The notes under the pieces are model-generated. The model was given only the letters and a program-made list of their open reading frames with translations. It was not told the origin of the DNA and did no database searches. Positions 46,454 to 59,350 of a DNA stretch of 64,000 nucleotides are shown here, in pieces. The stretch is from Dermatemys mawii (Eukaryota; Chordata; Testudines; Dermatemydidae), in NCBI GenBank assembly GCA_007922305.1, contig ML677351.1, forward strand, positions 8,647,558-8,711,557, in the 5' to 3' direction. The stretch's first letter is position 1, and every line of letters starts with the position of its first letter. A program made the translations under genes and the position numbers.

Positions 46454-46736
46454 CAGGGGTTCTCAAACTTCATTATACCACAACCCACTTCTGACAACAA
46501 CAGGACGGGGGACCAAAGCCTCAGCATGCCCAAGCCCCACTGCCCCAGGAGGAGGGGCCAAAGCCCAAGCCCCACTGGTCAAGCTCAGGGAGTTCAGCCC
46601 CAGGTGGGGGGGCCTGTAATCTGAGCCCCACCACGAAGAGTTGAAGCCCTGAGTTTTCGACCCCAGGCAGTCAGGCTCAGACTTTGACTCTGGCGACTCC
46701 ACTTTGGGGTCCCAACCCACAGTTTGAGAATCGCTG
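46454..46736. mobile_element. hAT-type MITE, decayed 8-bp TSD
   Basis: Starts CAGGGGTTCTCAAAC and ends AGTTTGAGAATCGCTG. Flanking 8-mers atctattg (46446-46453) and ctatattg (46737-46744) match at 6 of 8. The interior is G/C-rich with repeated 'caagccccac' words. Confidence 0.85.
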
Positions 46737-46744
46737 CTATATTG

Positions 46745-49700
46745 GTAACTGAATTGCTGAGCTTCTGGTGGCTCCGACAAAAAAATATTCACTTTGCTGT
46801 AATTATATATTGTCACCTGTAATTAACTACAATAATTCTTGTTGAAATTTGAACCTTCTGATCCAAATGCAGAAAATCTATGCCACTTGAAGTAAAGAAA
46901 TCTCCAACAACTAGTAGAGTAGAGTAGTTCCACTACTTTAATTGAAGTATATCAATGTTTATTTTGGCCTCCACTCTCTAAGTCGAGGACTATTACATAT
47001 GTCCTTTAAAAAAAAATGTTCCAGCAGCTGTATCAGATGACTACACAGAGGTAAATTAGGGTAAACGGTGATTGAAACCACTCTGCTACTGTGCTGAATG
47101 TGTTCGTTTTCAAATTTGAGCTGGGGTTTTTCAGATCCAGTTGAAGTAGCTACACTTAGTGAACTAAAAAGGAATCTTCCTTGACTTTCAGTAGACTTAT
47201 TTTTGTGACTTAGCCACTACAGGGTAAGACTGTTATATGCTATTGATACCTGTGAAGATGGTATTGACATTAGAGCTGGTTGGAACATGGGATACAAATT
47301 TTGGTATTTTAAAAAGGTTGTTTCTGTTTTCATCAATTTTATTTTTGCCTATTTTTCCAATTAGCTCTAATTTATACAAACATTTAAATATGAATTGAAT
47401 ACTCATGAAATGTACTAGTTCACAGCCCCATAGACTGAAGTCCCTATCAACGCAGAAAACGTAAATCATAGGTTGCAGCAGTAGGCTATCACTGTGTCTC
47501 AAAACTGTGCTGAAAGGAGCATCTTCAGAGACTGAGAAAGTGTGAACTGGCATGGTGTTTTTTGGTGTTTCAGTCTCTTTGAGATCAGATTACAGTGACT
47601 GAAAATTGTTAACATCTCATGATCACAATGTACTTGAAATGAATTAGTAGTCTTAGTAAAGTTCTTAACAGACTGGTATTGTGGACACCTGTCCACTAAG
47701 AACTCTTCTAAGACTACTAACTCACTTCATGTAAGTTGCACGAGATACTAATGATTTTGCCACTGTATTCTGACCTCAGAGAGACCAAGGGGTCACTAGA
47801 AGAAAACAATTCTATTTTTTGTGATCTAGTGAGATATTTTCCCAGCCCATGAAAGAAACAATGCCTGGCCCAAGTCAGTTTCAGGCTTATGCCTCAGGGC
47901 ACAAATTATTATTTAACTAAACAAACTATGAAGTAGCACAAAACAAAGTGATTCCTCCGGCCAAAGCAGGCTGCAGAAGCCAGATGCTGTAGCAATCTGC
48001 ATGGAAGTTGGAAGGAGGAATGCATATTGCAGGAGGGAAGAGTTTGGAGGATGTACAAAGAACTTAGTCTGTGTGCCCATTGCTGGAAAGCTAACTGCAA
48101 TTACAGCATCTCTGTAAATAGTTGCCTTAATAAAGAGCCAGTTTAGTTTTAGAAACAAGAAATGCTATCATATGCCTCCAGCAAGCAAAAAATGAAACTG
48201 AAGCCTCTCTCAGCTCTGGACAGAGGAAATACCCCTACCTTTAATATTCTGCCAAGTCATTTGGCAGGCAGGCAGCCCTTAACCCTTTCCTATCTTTCAC
48301 TCTGTCACAATCCTGTTTCCAGTGCTATGAATCATTCAGTCATCTCTGAGATATAGAATAAAAATACAAACATAAAAAGACTGAAAAAACCTCAAACACT
48401 TAAGTATTCACAATTCTTGTTATATCTGAACATTGATTCTTGTATATGTAATGCAAGACATGTTTAGTGTAAATAGGCTGAAACCTGACTTCTAAAGTCA
48501 ATGAGAGTTTTGCCATTGACCCCCAATAATTCCAAGATTTCACCCGATTGTTTATATATCTCAAACCGCTGTTTGCACACTGGATAGGGATTTCTTTCTT
48601 TATCTGTCTCAGTAGAATTTATTTCAAAACAAATTCCTAAATAAAAATTCTCTCTTACATTCCCTTTTCATGGACATCATTTGTTCTATTGCTGGTCTCT
48701 TAAGGAAATCCGATGTAAAATGCCTTGAAATATAATGATAAACTTGCCATATTAGTCTCAGTATATACTTTCTGAAAAAGCTATCCACATCAATCATCAC
48801 CCACTGCGAAGACCCCAAAGAAGGAGAAACCTTTTTAATTGTTTTGGTATCTGTTGTTTAGCAGCTTGGATTTAGGTAGAGCTACAATCAATATGCTATT
48901 TTGAAAAGAGAAAAGAAAAAAGAAAAGAAAAGAGCTGGTAGCACTGCAATAAGCAGAATCTTCTAAGTTCAGAAATGAGTGAGTAGTGGCCTTGAGGCTC
49001 ATGTGAGCAAAGGCTGCATCCTAGCACTGTTCATTGATTTAGCTCTCAGATGTCTGCTCTGAACTTCACTAGTGCTTGACATTAGACATGCATGTGCCTT
49101 GCAGCCATTCAGAAACTCAGTCAGAAAAAAACATGGTGTGATTATAAGTCAGAGAAGAGAAAGAAGCCACATTTAAAGAAAAATAAACAAAGAAAGAGGA
49201 AAGATAGAAAAACAAAGATGGTTGGCATAAAGTAAATAAAACACTGATAAATTTTGGAGATCAGACTAAGAGGTCTCAGTCCCTCCATGCAGCCATGGAA
49301 CACACAGCACAGCTCAGGAGGCAGGTCACCAGTGTATTAACTGAATCTTAAGTTGACTATGTGCTTATCTGGTGCTCTGTTATAAGTTAGGGTAGCCAGA
49401 ATGTTGTAATGGCCCCAGAGGTCTCTTACTGCAGCCAGAGAGTGAGTGGGGTTTGGCAGTGAATACATGAACATCCCTACTGTCCTCCCCAGCCCTTCCT
49501 CCTATATTCTGCTGCACCAAGAAGAGTAGAATAGGAATAATTACACCAGCCCTACACCACTGGCTGGCTTCAGGGCTCTTATGCACCACTGGTACTAAGC
49601 TGGCTCTTCATAGTCAAAGCCTACCTCCAAAATACTAGCATGTATTGTCTAGTTCAGTTCACAATGCTGAAATGTAATTTGAGAAACTCTGCTTTCAAAA

Positions 49701-50226
49701 AAAAAAACAACCTTAATTGAAGACCTCTAACCCTCGGTGAGCTCCAATGGTGTTCAGAAAGCGAAGGTGACACATTCTAACTTCACTTATATCCATACAT
49801 CCACCTGTCTGTAAGATTTGGAACAGGATGTTTCTTGCAAGTGAACATTTTGCCAATTACTTTTTAAGACTTACAAACATAAAGCTTAATATCTGATTTA
49901 CTATTTTCTAATTTTAATTTCATTATGAGTGACCTGGTAAATAGATCCACATTAACTTGTAAAATCAACATCAGGAGGAAAACTCTCTCTCTTTGTTTTT
50001 GTTTGTTGGTTTGGTTTGGTTTGGTTTGGTGTTTTTGACTATGTGTTATGATTAAGTCAAATGTGCTACTTCATGGCAATTAAAATTTTATCTCTACCAC
50101 CAAAATAGCTCAGAGAGTGGCAGTGCAAATTACTAAATTCTCCGTATTCTGTGCTAAAACCTTACTCTTAGACCTGGAAAGAAAACTAATTTCTAAAGAT
50201 GGAAGACAATCCAATCTCTGACAGAT
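46745..50226. other. No recognisable gene
   Basis: Mostly unique. Contains an A/G-rich run at 48903-48931 and a palindromic MITE trace at 48478-48545 ('gtcaatgagagttttgccattgac'). Frames at 47233-47696 and 47909-48158 have no recognised domains. Confidence 0.4.
50007..50030. repeat. (GGTTT)n microsatellite
   Basis: About five units in a row. Confidence 0.9.
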
Positions 50227-50335
50227 TTAAGATTAGCAGGCGTGTTAGTCTGTATCCATAAATAAGACGAGGAAGACTTGTAGCACCTTTGAGACTAACC
50301 AGTTTATTTCAGCATAAGCTTTCGTGGGCAATTTC
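50227..50335 (-). mobile_element. Penelope-like fragment truncated within the ribozyme
   Basis: It shares 'aaataagacgaggaagact', 'gagactaaccagtttatttcagcataagc' with 17132-17480 and keeps 'tttcgtggg' (GAAA and half of stem II on the - strand). The sequence stops there: the other half of stem II and the CTGANGA box are absent. Confidence 0.7.
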
Positions 50336-50929
50336 TGAGATAGCTTAATCCTAGGACTTTTTTTCATGTAGATGAACAGTTCTGTAGGAAAAGGGAATTA
50401 TGTGAAGCAGAATGCTTGGATCCATGTGATGCCATATAAAAGGACCATATGATTTCAATCTGAAGAATTAATGAAGAATCAGCATAAATCTGATGAATAG
50501 GCTAAAATCTGTGTTATTTTCCAGTTACTTTGGGCCACAAAAAGTAAGTACTAAGAATTTTAATGTTTTCTCTGCTATGCGTATTAAAATATAAGTGTGC
50601 CATTATTATTACTGGCCATTTCTGTGCATTTCATTAGACAAATTATGTTATACACAGAAAATTATTATGGTTAGAGGAAATACTAGACTGAAAGCAATGA
50701 AAAAGTTGTTAATTATTTAGTCCTTTCAATATAAAATATAAACAATATCTTTAAAACAGTGTATAAAGATACAAATATTAATCCATCAGCCAGTTCCATT
50801 TTATTTATAAATGGGGCAAATAGCCTGAGCTGGAATAAATCAGTCTAGCTCTCAAAGTCAATTAAATTGTAATGTATTTTTCTTCACCCACTATCTAAGT
50901 TGCAGATGGGTATTATTTTAGCATATGTT

Positions 50930-53090
50930 GGGGGAACAAGAATTGAAGCAGAGCGTTTGGTTGGTGGGTTGGGCTGCTTGTTGCTTGCTCTACAGCAGCA
51001 GTGGGTTAAACTAACTTAACCTAACATGAATTCCATATTCCCCAAAGAAGTAAGTACATTCTGTTTATCCACATTTACGGATGACTATGCTAGTGCTCTA
51101 GGGTGGCAGAGACTGGTGTGTGAGTGCTCTGACTGCATTAACATTTGTGGGACTTTTAGACAACAGTGGTCCTGTAAACACCCTATGCTGGACTCTGTAG
51201 ACATTCCATTGGGACAGGTGCGGGACAAACAGGGAATGATGGTGCTGGAGGTATGATGTGTGTGGCACAGAAAGGATCCTCTGGTAGGTCCATGCCACTG
51301 ATGCATCACTAAAGTATAGGGACACCAAAGGAGTGAGTAGCCATTGGCAGGCTAGGGCTGTTGCCAGTAACTCACAAGAAATCACTTCATCTTAATTTAA
51401 GTGGATGAATTGTCCAAGGATCCAGAAACATTTACCTTACCCATCCAGGAAATGGCTACAGTTTCTGAAACCCTGGTGAATAGCTTCTTTGCGTGATCCC
51501 TGAAGAACTCACTCTGACCAGGTACAAACTTTGAGGCTAGAGTGTTCTTGCCGCGTATTGCGGTTCCAGAAGGCATGAACAATTGCATTGTATCTCCAAA
51601 GTGATGGTATAGTAGCGAGGCATTACTGCATTTTGGAGGTGCAGCTCTCTCTCTTTGTAGGGCAACAGCAATGAGACTGGGATGTACATCTGCCTTTGTT
51701 ACTAACAGTATATTGGACTGCTGTGCACTAGACCACTCGGGGTTCCTCTGTCACCATGATGTTTGAGATGAAGTTAAAAACTGCAACAGAGCTTCTGCTA
51801 GGGGACAACCTAGGAAGAATAAGAGGGTACCTGGACCAGAAAATGTTCACCAGCTGCAGGACCAGAAGGATCTGATCCATCGCTTCATGTGGCAGCACAT
51901 CCAGGAAGAGTTGAAGGACCAAGAATTGCAGGATGATGTTTGGGTCAGGGAAACACACTTTGCTCTGGGGACGAGGTGTGGCCATGCATATCACAAAAAG
52001 TTGGGAAGGTGCACAAAACTGTACCATGATCCGTGGAACTGGAGTCAGATGTCCAGTGTTCTCTGAAGGGACTGCTACTGAAGAGATACCTATGGAACAG
52101 GAAATGTGGGGAGGTAGGCTAGAATCAACTCAGCCACATAGATGAGCAGTCCAAGGGTTTCGTAAAGCTTCACTTGTTCAGCTTAAACTTCATTCAGACT
52201 CACATTTTGTGAATGAAACAACAAATAATTAATGCCTCCACCATCCTAGAGAAGATGTGGAGAAGTGGTATATAGGGAAGAGCTAAATTGTCAGAGGAAA
52301 AAAAAATGTATTTTACACCAGGACAGGCTAGCACCACAGTGACACTCCAGAAGGCCAGGCATAGGGACTGCCATGGAGTTACTGAAGTATAGGGAGACCA
52401 ATGGAGTGAGTAGCCATTGGCATGCGAGGGCCCTTGCCAGTAACTCACAGGAAGAAGGGGGTGGAACCAGCTGAATCATCAGACCGCTGAGAAATCAGAG
52501 ATTCTTCTTGATGTGATTCCTCCATTTTCCTCAGCCAATGGACACCTGTTGAGCAATCCTCAGCCCTCAGCTGACCACAGAGAATTCAAAGGCCACCCAT
52601 ACCTTGTCCATGCTGTTTAGATTCTGAGGAGCCTGTCTATCCATAGACATGGAAATATTACCCTTATTGTGGGAGGCCAGGACACCACTCCTGAATACAG
52701 ATGTGTCTGGTAGAGGCCAAGCTTCTCCTCCCCCACTAGCTGAGTTTCAGAGGGGTGCATTTTGAGAGAGAGATTGGGAAAACAGGAATTGAAGCAAAAA
52801 GTGTTCTTTCGGTGGTTGACAGAGGCAGTGTAAGCCCATTTTGGGGCCCTAAGCAGAAATATTTTGGCAACCTCCAGCAACACATAAAAAAAGCAAATAA
52901 GGGGACCGTTGGGCTGCTTGGATCCCAAAGTAAATGCTTAGTCTCCTTATGCCTAGTGCCAGCTCCCTATGCCAGTGGGCTAAGGCCTCCTGGCACCATC
53001 TCTAGGGAAAGTAGGCACTGGTGCGTGAAGGCTCTTGCTTCATTAAAGTTGGTAGGACTTTTAGACAACATGGTCTCACCTCATTCCTCA
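50930..53090. other. Repeat-derived zone with duplicated blocks
   Basis: A 73-bp block at 51308-51380 recurs at 52381-52453 with about 90% identity ('ggagtgagtagccattggca'). Another pair is 'gggacttttagacaaca' (51148) and 'aggacttttagacaaca' (53055), and 'aagaattgaagcagagcg' (50938) resembles 'aggaattgaagcaaaaag' (52784). 51850-52020 has an open + frame (NVHQLQDQKDLIHRF, then WQHIQEELKDQE) that may be a transposon protein relic. 52820-52990 starts like a hAT MITE ('cagaggcagtgtaagccc'). Two overlapping copies of an unidentified DNA transposon would explain it. Confidence 0.45.
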
Positions 53091-54096
53091 AGATACCCTT
53101 CATACTACAATATTGAAGTCAATGTTGCTGCTGTAATTTACACTAGCTGTGGATCTAGCCAAGAGTTTGATATTCTCTTATATTTATCTACAGCTACATT
53201 TTATGTGACTTCTCACAATTACTCACTTTTTCTCCTTGGAGGAAAGTGACATTATTGAACAGTACTGTAACTTTAGTTTTAAATCCGATGTGGCAATTAT
53301 ATGCCTGATCCTACATTTCAATGGGAGTTCTGAGCACAGATCAATGGTAGAATCAAGTTCTGTGTAATTACTGTATGTCAGTGGTAGATCTGCCTGACTA
53401 TAAAAGTATGAGAAAAGAACATGGTTTTAAGTAGAGCAAACCCTTGAATCATCAAGAGATACAAATCCTAGCATAGCATGTACACTAAATAGTTGTTTTA
53501 AAGACCTATTTCTTTAATATAATGATCACAAAAGGAACCCAATAAATGAACAGTGTTTTTAAAGGTGTTAAAACATTTTGTACAAGAAGGGCTGTTCTTT
53601 GCCATCTGTGGTTTCTTCTAAAGAAACGTAACATCTGGTTGATGAAGTCTTCTGGGATAAATTTACTGTATTGGAAACACAGATTTCCATGAAGGGGTTG
53701 CTATTGATCATTTGACGTGGTATCACATTACTTCTTTTCTAGCAAGCTGGTCAGTAATACAGCAAACTAATTCCACCAATCCTGACTCTGATGTTTTACC
53801 AATTGTGTGAGGAAATGGATCTGACAAATAGCTGTCTGACTGGCCCCAGGAAAGGACGTAATAGGACAAGTTTCTCATCTTTAGTATTTTTATGAGGTGC
53901 CTAAAGCTATCCTGTTTCCCTAGTCTTCTTATGTTAATTTCAAATAATAGAATTATCAAGAAAAGAGATTTTGTGTTATTGATGTCCATTACTGGCAGCT
54001 ACGAGACAGCACACTTAATATTATGAAAATACTTCGTATACAGAAATTTCATATGATCTTTTTTTATCTGATAGGGAACATCTGTCAGGGTTTCTG
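53091..54096. other. No recognisable feature
   Basis: Unique AT-rich sequence. Confidence 0.45.
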
Positions 54097-54197
54097 GGCA
54101 GGGATCTCTCTTTTTATTCTGTGTGAGTACAGTAAGACTATGATCCCTGATTGGGGCCTCTAAGTGCTACCTGAATGCAAATAATAATAATCATCAT
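54097..54197 (+). repeat. L2-like LINE/SINE 3' tail fragment
   Basis: 'gggcagggatctctctttttattctgtg', 'gattggggcctctaagtgctacc' and an AAT-rich tail at 54180-54197. Confidence 0.65.
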
Positions 54198-54667
54198 TGA
54201 TACCTAATTAATAGAATAAAATATAACTTCAGAGGAACTTTGGGTGATTAATCCCTTTCGGAATAAAACTCATAATGAGTCAGGACGATGGCACCATAAT
54301 TGGTGAAACACAGTTGATCAGGAAGATGGAAATGTAAACATGACTAGAGTATAAGGGACTTCCATATATGTATTTCGAATAAATAATATATTACCCACTG
54401 GTGGAGACTCCCCTTTGTGGTAGAATATTGTGTGCATTATAACTTCTGCTTTTTCCTTATAGGATTACAAAATAGCAACCTGGCATTTGAAATCTGCTTT
54501 TATATACACAGTCTATTAAAAACATATGAAAGAGACAACAGTACCAGGCAAATATTCGAGAAGGGATTTTTATGTAGAATATCATGCAATCAACAACCCA
54601 ATTTCATGACAGACAGCAAATTTGCATTAAAGGATAGATGTTTGTGAACAGTAAAAAAGAAAAAGAG
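54198..54667. other. No supported gene
   Basis: Holds an open frame (54417-54647, 76 residues) with no recognisable domain; kept as unexplained. Confidence 0.35.
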
Positions 54668-54671
54668 CTAT

Positions 54672-54890
54672 GGCCAAGATTTTCAAATCTGAATGGCTAA
54701 GCTCAGGCTCCTAAATATTTTTTTAGTAATTGATCTGATTTTCAGAATGGCTGAGCATCATGCAGCTCCCATTGATTTCAATAGAAACTTTTGGGCACCC
54801 AGCACTTCTGAAAATTGGACCAGTTATTAAGATACCTAAATAAAAATTTAAGACCCTAAGTTTTGCCAACCAATTTTGAAAATCTTGGCC
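54672..54890. mobile_element. MITE with perfect 16-bp terminal inverted repeats
   Basis: GGCCAAGATTTTCAAA (54672-54687) is the exact reverse complement of TTTGAAAATCTTGGCC (54875-54890). The tetramer ctat lies on both sides (54668-54671, 54891-54894). The centre contains 'cccattgatttcaatag'. Superfamily uncertain because the duplication is short. Confidence 0.85.
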
Positions 54891-55106
54891 CTATCTTGTA
54901 GCACCCTTTGATTACTTACATTTGCTGTGTCCATCTCTAAAGACTGATTACATTGAAAGTTTTAGCACAGGTTGAAAAATGGGAAGAATATTTCATGAAC
55001 ATTTTGATGAAAAAACATATTCTTGTTTCTCACTGAAAAACTTAGAAATCTGAATTTTTCATACCTGTTCTAAATACATTGATTATTCTGTATGAATAAT
55101 CTGGAT

Positions 55107-55283
55107 CAGTGGTTCTTAACCTGTGGCCTGCAGGCTGCTTGGAGCCCAGTCAACATCCAGATGTGGCCCATCTTACATCCTTGTGGCCATACAGGTAGTA
55201 TATATATTGTGTGAATGTGGCCCACATAACACATAGAGAGCTGTATATGCATCCCACAATGATAAATAGGTTGAGAACAAGTG
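55107..55283. mobile_element. hAT-type MITE, decayed 8-bp TSD
   Basis: 177 bp from CAGTGGTTCTTAACCTG to AGGTTGAGAACAAGTG. Flanking 8-mers atctggat (55099-55106) and atctttat (55284-55291) match at 6 of 8. The interior repeats 'gtggccca'. Confidence 0.85.
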
Positions 55284-57487
55284 ATCTTTATGCATTTCAT
55301 TAAGACTGGAGTGGACAAATACAGCAAATGAATATTTGTGAATGTTCTTGTAAATACTGTCCATTCACTTTGCTGGTTTTTGCTACTCATTTTCATTTAT
55401 GTATTTGCAAACATTGGGTGAGTGAGGTTTTATTGACAGGAATGTTTGTGAAAAGCAACAACATCACAAGTACTTACATGTGTGAGGTTACTCACACCAA
55501 CATACTCTTGTGGCCTTTTTGAAAGCTCTTTCTGGAATAAGATATGCAAAGGAAAGATGAGTTTTGGATAAAAGGATAAAATAATTGTTATTGCCAGTAA
55601 ATGTTATTGGCTAAAGTATACAAAACAATATGTGTAAGTAGAATTACACATATTGGCTAGATCTGTTAATTACTCACTTGCCTTTTAAAATAGAGATCAA
55701 TATTCAAATCCTTATTAATTTGAAATATTGAAAATGCTTTTGAATAAATGTCTGGGTAGCTATCATATCTGAATGAAGGGTTTAGTTGGATTAATGCAAT
55801 CTGCATTAGAAATGTTTTCTTTAAAAATGTATCTCTCAGGTACATTTTTAATTCTATCACTTTCAGCAAAACTCTGTTGCTCTTGTCTCAGAATCTAGAA
55901 AAGTCTGATCTACACGTTTCTTTCTTCTCTGTGCTGTGAATCAAAATTGGAAAAATTCTTCTGGAGATTATGGGAAATGGTTTAATATGTAATCATGTTA
56001 TTAATTCCATATCCCACAAGAGACTGTGATTCAGTTCCTAATTATACCACTTTTCTGTACCCAGAAGGCATGAGATTAAGACAAAGTGCTGCAGCAAATA
56101 AAGTACCTTTCAGAACATAGTTCCAATGTAAACAAACCTAATGATAAACCAGAACGGGAAATGTTCATGTCTTTTTTTTTATTGAATATCATTATAAAAT
56201 TATAAAAAGAGTATGCTTAAGGCATTTTTGTGTGTGTCTGAGGGACGGGGATGTGGAGAGAGGACTATAGTTGTTCCCATAGGCTTCAGTTTTGCTGGTT
56301 TATGGTACTGTAATTGTAGTTGTGTTTACAATTGCATAGCTATGGTTCTCTCTCTTTTGTAAGATCTTTATGCAGATCTCGCTGTCAACATAATCCTGTA
56401 AATCCTCTGCATGTGCTCGTGATAGTCACTTAGAGATCACAGATCCATGTCCATGGGAGTGCTGATTTGATCAATCCTTGTGACTGCTATTTATGGAGGT
56501 TTTTAGATATGTGCAATAATCATAACTGATGTTCTTCATTGTCCAAATTGATTGACCTCAGAGAACTGAAGCTGCAGATGTTTGTATTATTGCACACACA
56601 TAACACCACAATACAGTTATGACTAAAACTTTAAAAAGTGAAACAACCCAGAGTTATGATTGAAACTGAGCCCTTGTACTGTTCTAGTCTGGCTAGATAT
56701 GGCAGGGAACTCTAAATAGTGTGTTAGTTCTTGTAAGTGGCAACACCTAGATGCAAAGGGTTAAAAATAGACCTTTAACCTGACCTCTGGATTTTCTAAT
56801 CACTGCTTTAAATGTTCTTCATTCCTCCTAATTTAAATGTATCCTTGTCTTCACACGTCTGTCAGTCCAGGACATTTCATTCATAGACATTTTACCTCTT
56901 TCTTTAGAATACCAAATTTCCACCTTTAATGGAAGGAGAACTTAGGCAAGCTGAAAATGAGGGAAATCACTCAGCATGTTGAGATAGTGTCTTTATAGTA
57001 AATCACTCCTAAAATAGTTTCTTTTTTGTGAGCCTTTCAGATACACATGTGGTAAAATCCTACTCATTCAGCCTGTTTTTAATTGACAGTGTTTTATTTC
57101 AATCTCAGCTGCAGCCTCCATCCTCTATCACTTACAAAAAATGCTCCTGGGTCACCTGAATCCCTGCTCGCCTTCATGCTTCGCATGTCTCCAGAATGTA
57201 TCATGACACTAAAACACAGGATCCACTTAATAAATCTTATCCTTTAAAAAAAAAAACCTATCTGCATTAAAAGTGACACAATTACTTTCTCTAGCAATGT
57301 CCATGTCATTAGCAGATAATTATTGTATTATATATAAAAAACAAGAAACATTACGTTTGAGCTATTAATTACTCAAGCTTGGGTATTCAGTTTTAAGCTT
57401 GTACTCCCACACATATATGCCTTCCAACAGGTTTTCATTACATGTGCTACTTACATTATAAACTCTTTGGGGGCAAAGAAGGACTAA
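55284..57487. other. No recognisable gene
   Basis: AT-rich unique sequence. At 57451-57480 'ttataaactctttgggggca' looks like the start of an L2-like tail cut off by the next MITE. Confidence 0.4.
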
Positions 57488-57826
57488 GGCTATGTCTACA
57501 CTACTGCTTATGATGGCAAAATTTATGTCAATCCGGTGTGTGAATATTTGTCACTCTGGTGTGTGAATATTCCACCTCCCTAAGCAATATAAGTTTTGGC
57601 AGCATAAGTGGTAGTGTGCTAAGTTGGTGTGCTTAGCACAGTGCTAAGTCAGTGGGAGAGCTTCTCCTGCTGACATAGCTACCACTAACCATTGCGGGTG
57701 GATTAATTATGTCAACAGGACATTTCTCTCCCATTGGCATACAGTGGCGACTCGAGAGCTTTTAGAGCAGTGCAATTGCATTTGTACAGCTGTGCCACTG
57801 TAACGTCTCTAGTGTAGACATAAACC
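57488..57826. mobile_element. MITE with GGCTATGTCTACACTA termini
   Basis: The left end GGCTATGTCTACACTA pairs with the right end TAGTGTAGACATAAACC with one indel. The interior has 'gggagagcttctcctgctgacatagctaccac' and a lost partner palindrome. It abuts the CR1 that starts at 57828, and a truncated L2-like tail on the left. No convincing duplication was found. Confidence 0.8.
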
Positions 57827-58304
57827 AAGACACTAAAAGAGTTGCACCTAGGAAGGGCTTAAAAGGCAATAAGAAGAGGTTCTTGAAATACTTTAAGGGG
57901 AAGAGAAAGACGAAGGCAAGTGTAGGTCCTCTACTTAGTGGGGAAGAAGAGCTAACTGATGACATCAAGAAGACTAAGGTGTTTAATGCCTGTTTTGGTT
58001 CAATCATCAATGAAATGGTTAATGGTGACCAGATACTCATACTCAACACTACTAATATTAACAACAAAGGGGGGAAGGGGAAAGTGGGGGGAGATGGAAG
58101 AATGCAAGTCAAAATAGGGAAATAACAGGTTCAAGACTATTTTGATCAGTTAGATGTATTCAAGTAGGCAGGGCTTGAAGAAATTCGTCCTAGGGTAGTT
58201 AAATAGCTGAAGCAATTTTGGAACAATTAGCAATGATCTTTAATAACTTCTGGAGGATAGGTGAGATTTCAGAGGACTTGAGAAAGGCAAACATTATACC
58301 TATC

Positions 58305-58999
58305 TGTCGTGGCGTGATGACTCACCTGGCGGTGCCTCCTGCTGGTTTTCCAGGGAATGAGCTCACCAGCCATTGGAGTTCCCTCTTCTGGCCGGTGTCT
58401 CACCATCCACTGGCCCCGATGTCCCTCCCACACCCCAGTGCACTTTTATCCGGGGTGCTGCCCCCTGGCAATACTCCCACACTCTGTCTGGGTCTCCCCT
58501 CCCTGGGGAGCCCCCAATCCTTTATCTCCACCTTGCCTCAGTCTACAGCTACTGCCAGACAGCAACAAGCCCCTGCTCCCTGGGGCAGACTGCAGTGTAA
58601 AAGCCAGTCATCATAGGCAAGGGATTTTTGGATCTGCTGTCTTTCCCTGCAGCCCAGTACCCTTTCAGGCCCTCTTATCAGGCTGCAGCCTGGGAGGTCA
58701 TGAGGCCTGAGCTCCCCAGATCAGCCTGCCCCTTCTCCAGCACTGCTCCACCCTCAGTACTTTTAGCTCCCTTCAGACAGCTAGATTCATCTCCCTCTAA
58801 GGCTGGAGGAAGACTGTTTTACCTAGCTCCTCCCTGAGCCCCTATAACAGGGCCAGGTGTGGTCTGATTGGGGTATGTCTCAGCTGTGGTTACTTCCCTC
58901 AATCAGCCTAGCTTATGAGCCCTTACTCTCAGCCCCAGTCCTCTCCAAGGGCTGGCTTTTAACCCTTTCAGGGCTGGAGTGGGTAACCACCCCAGTACA
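58305..58999 (-). mobile_element. Solo LTR, - strand, same family as 2945-3610
   Basis: On the - strand it starts TGTACTGGGGTGG and ends GCCACGACA. Flanking 5-mers ctatc (58300-58304) and caatc (59000-59004) differ at one base. It matches the LTR at 2945-3610 at both ends and in 'ggtgcctcctgctgg', 'ccggggtgctgcccc' and 'ctcccctccctggggag' blocks. The open frames 58218-58837 are fortuitous. Confidence 0.85.
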
Positions 59000-59147
59000 C
59001 AATCATTAAAGAGAGAACCAAGATGATCCACGGAATCATAAAATAGCCTAACTTTGTCAGTTAGGCTAACTTTGATATCTGGAGAGATACTGTAGCAAAT
59101 TATTAAACAATCAAATTGTAAGAACCCAGATGATGATAGCGTTATAA

Positions 59148-59350
59148 CAAGTATTGGCGACCTTTGGCATCCCAGGTCAAAGGGATCTGTGGGCCGCCAC
59201 TTCCCGCAGCCCCAGTTGGCCTGGAGTGGTGAACCGTGGCCAGTGGGACCTGCAGTCGGTCAAATCTGCGGATGTGGCAGGTAAACAAACTGGTCTGGCC
59301 TGGCAGGGGGCTTATTCTGGTGGAATGCGTGCCAAAGTTGCCGATCCCTG
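59148..59350. mobile_element. Foldback hAT MITE with central deletion
   Basis: Same family as 21735-22038: left end CAAGTATTGGCGACC (decayed CAGGGATCGGCAACC), right end AAGTTGCCGATCCCTG. Flanking 8-mers cgttataa (59140-59147) and gattataa (59351-59358) match at 6 of 8. It is 203 bp, about 100 bp shorter than the complete copy. Confidence 0.88.

Noticed and set aside
54417..54647. Possible host exon
   Set aside because: No domain, no clear splice signals with frame support, AT-rich codon use; cannot be defended from sequence alone.
58218..58837. Four overlapping + strand frames
   Set aside because: They begin in CR1 or in the LTR and are explained by the C-rich antisense of the LTR.
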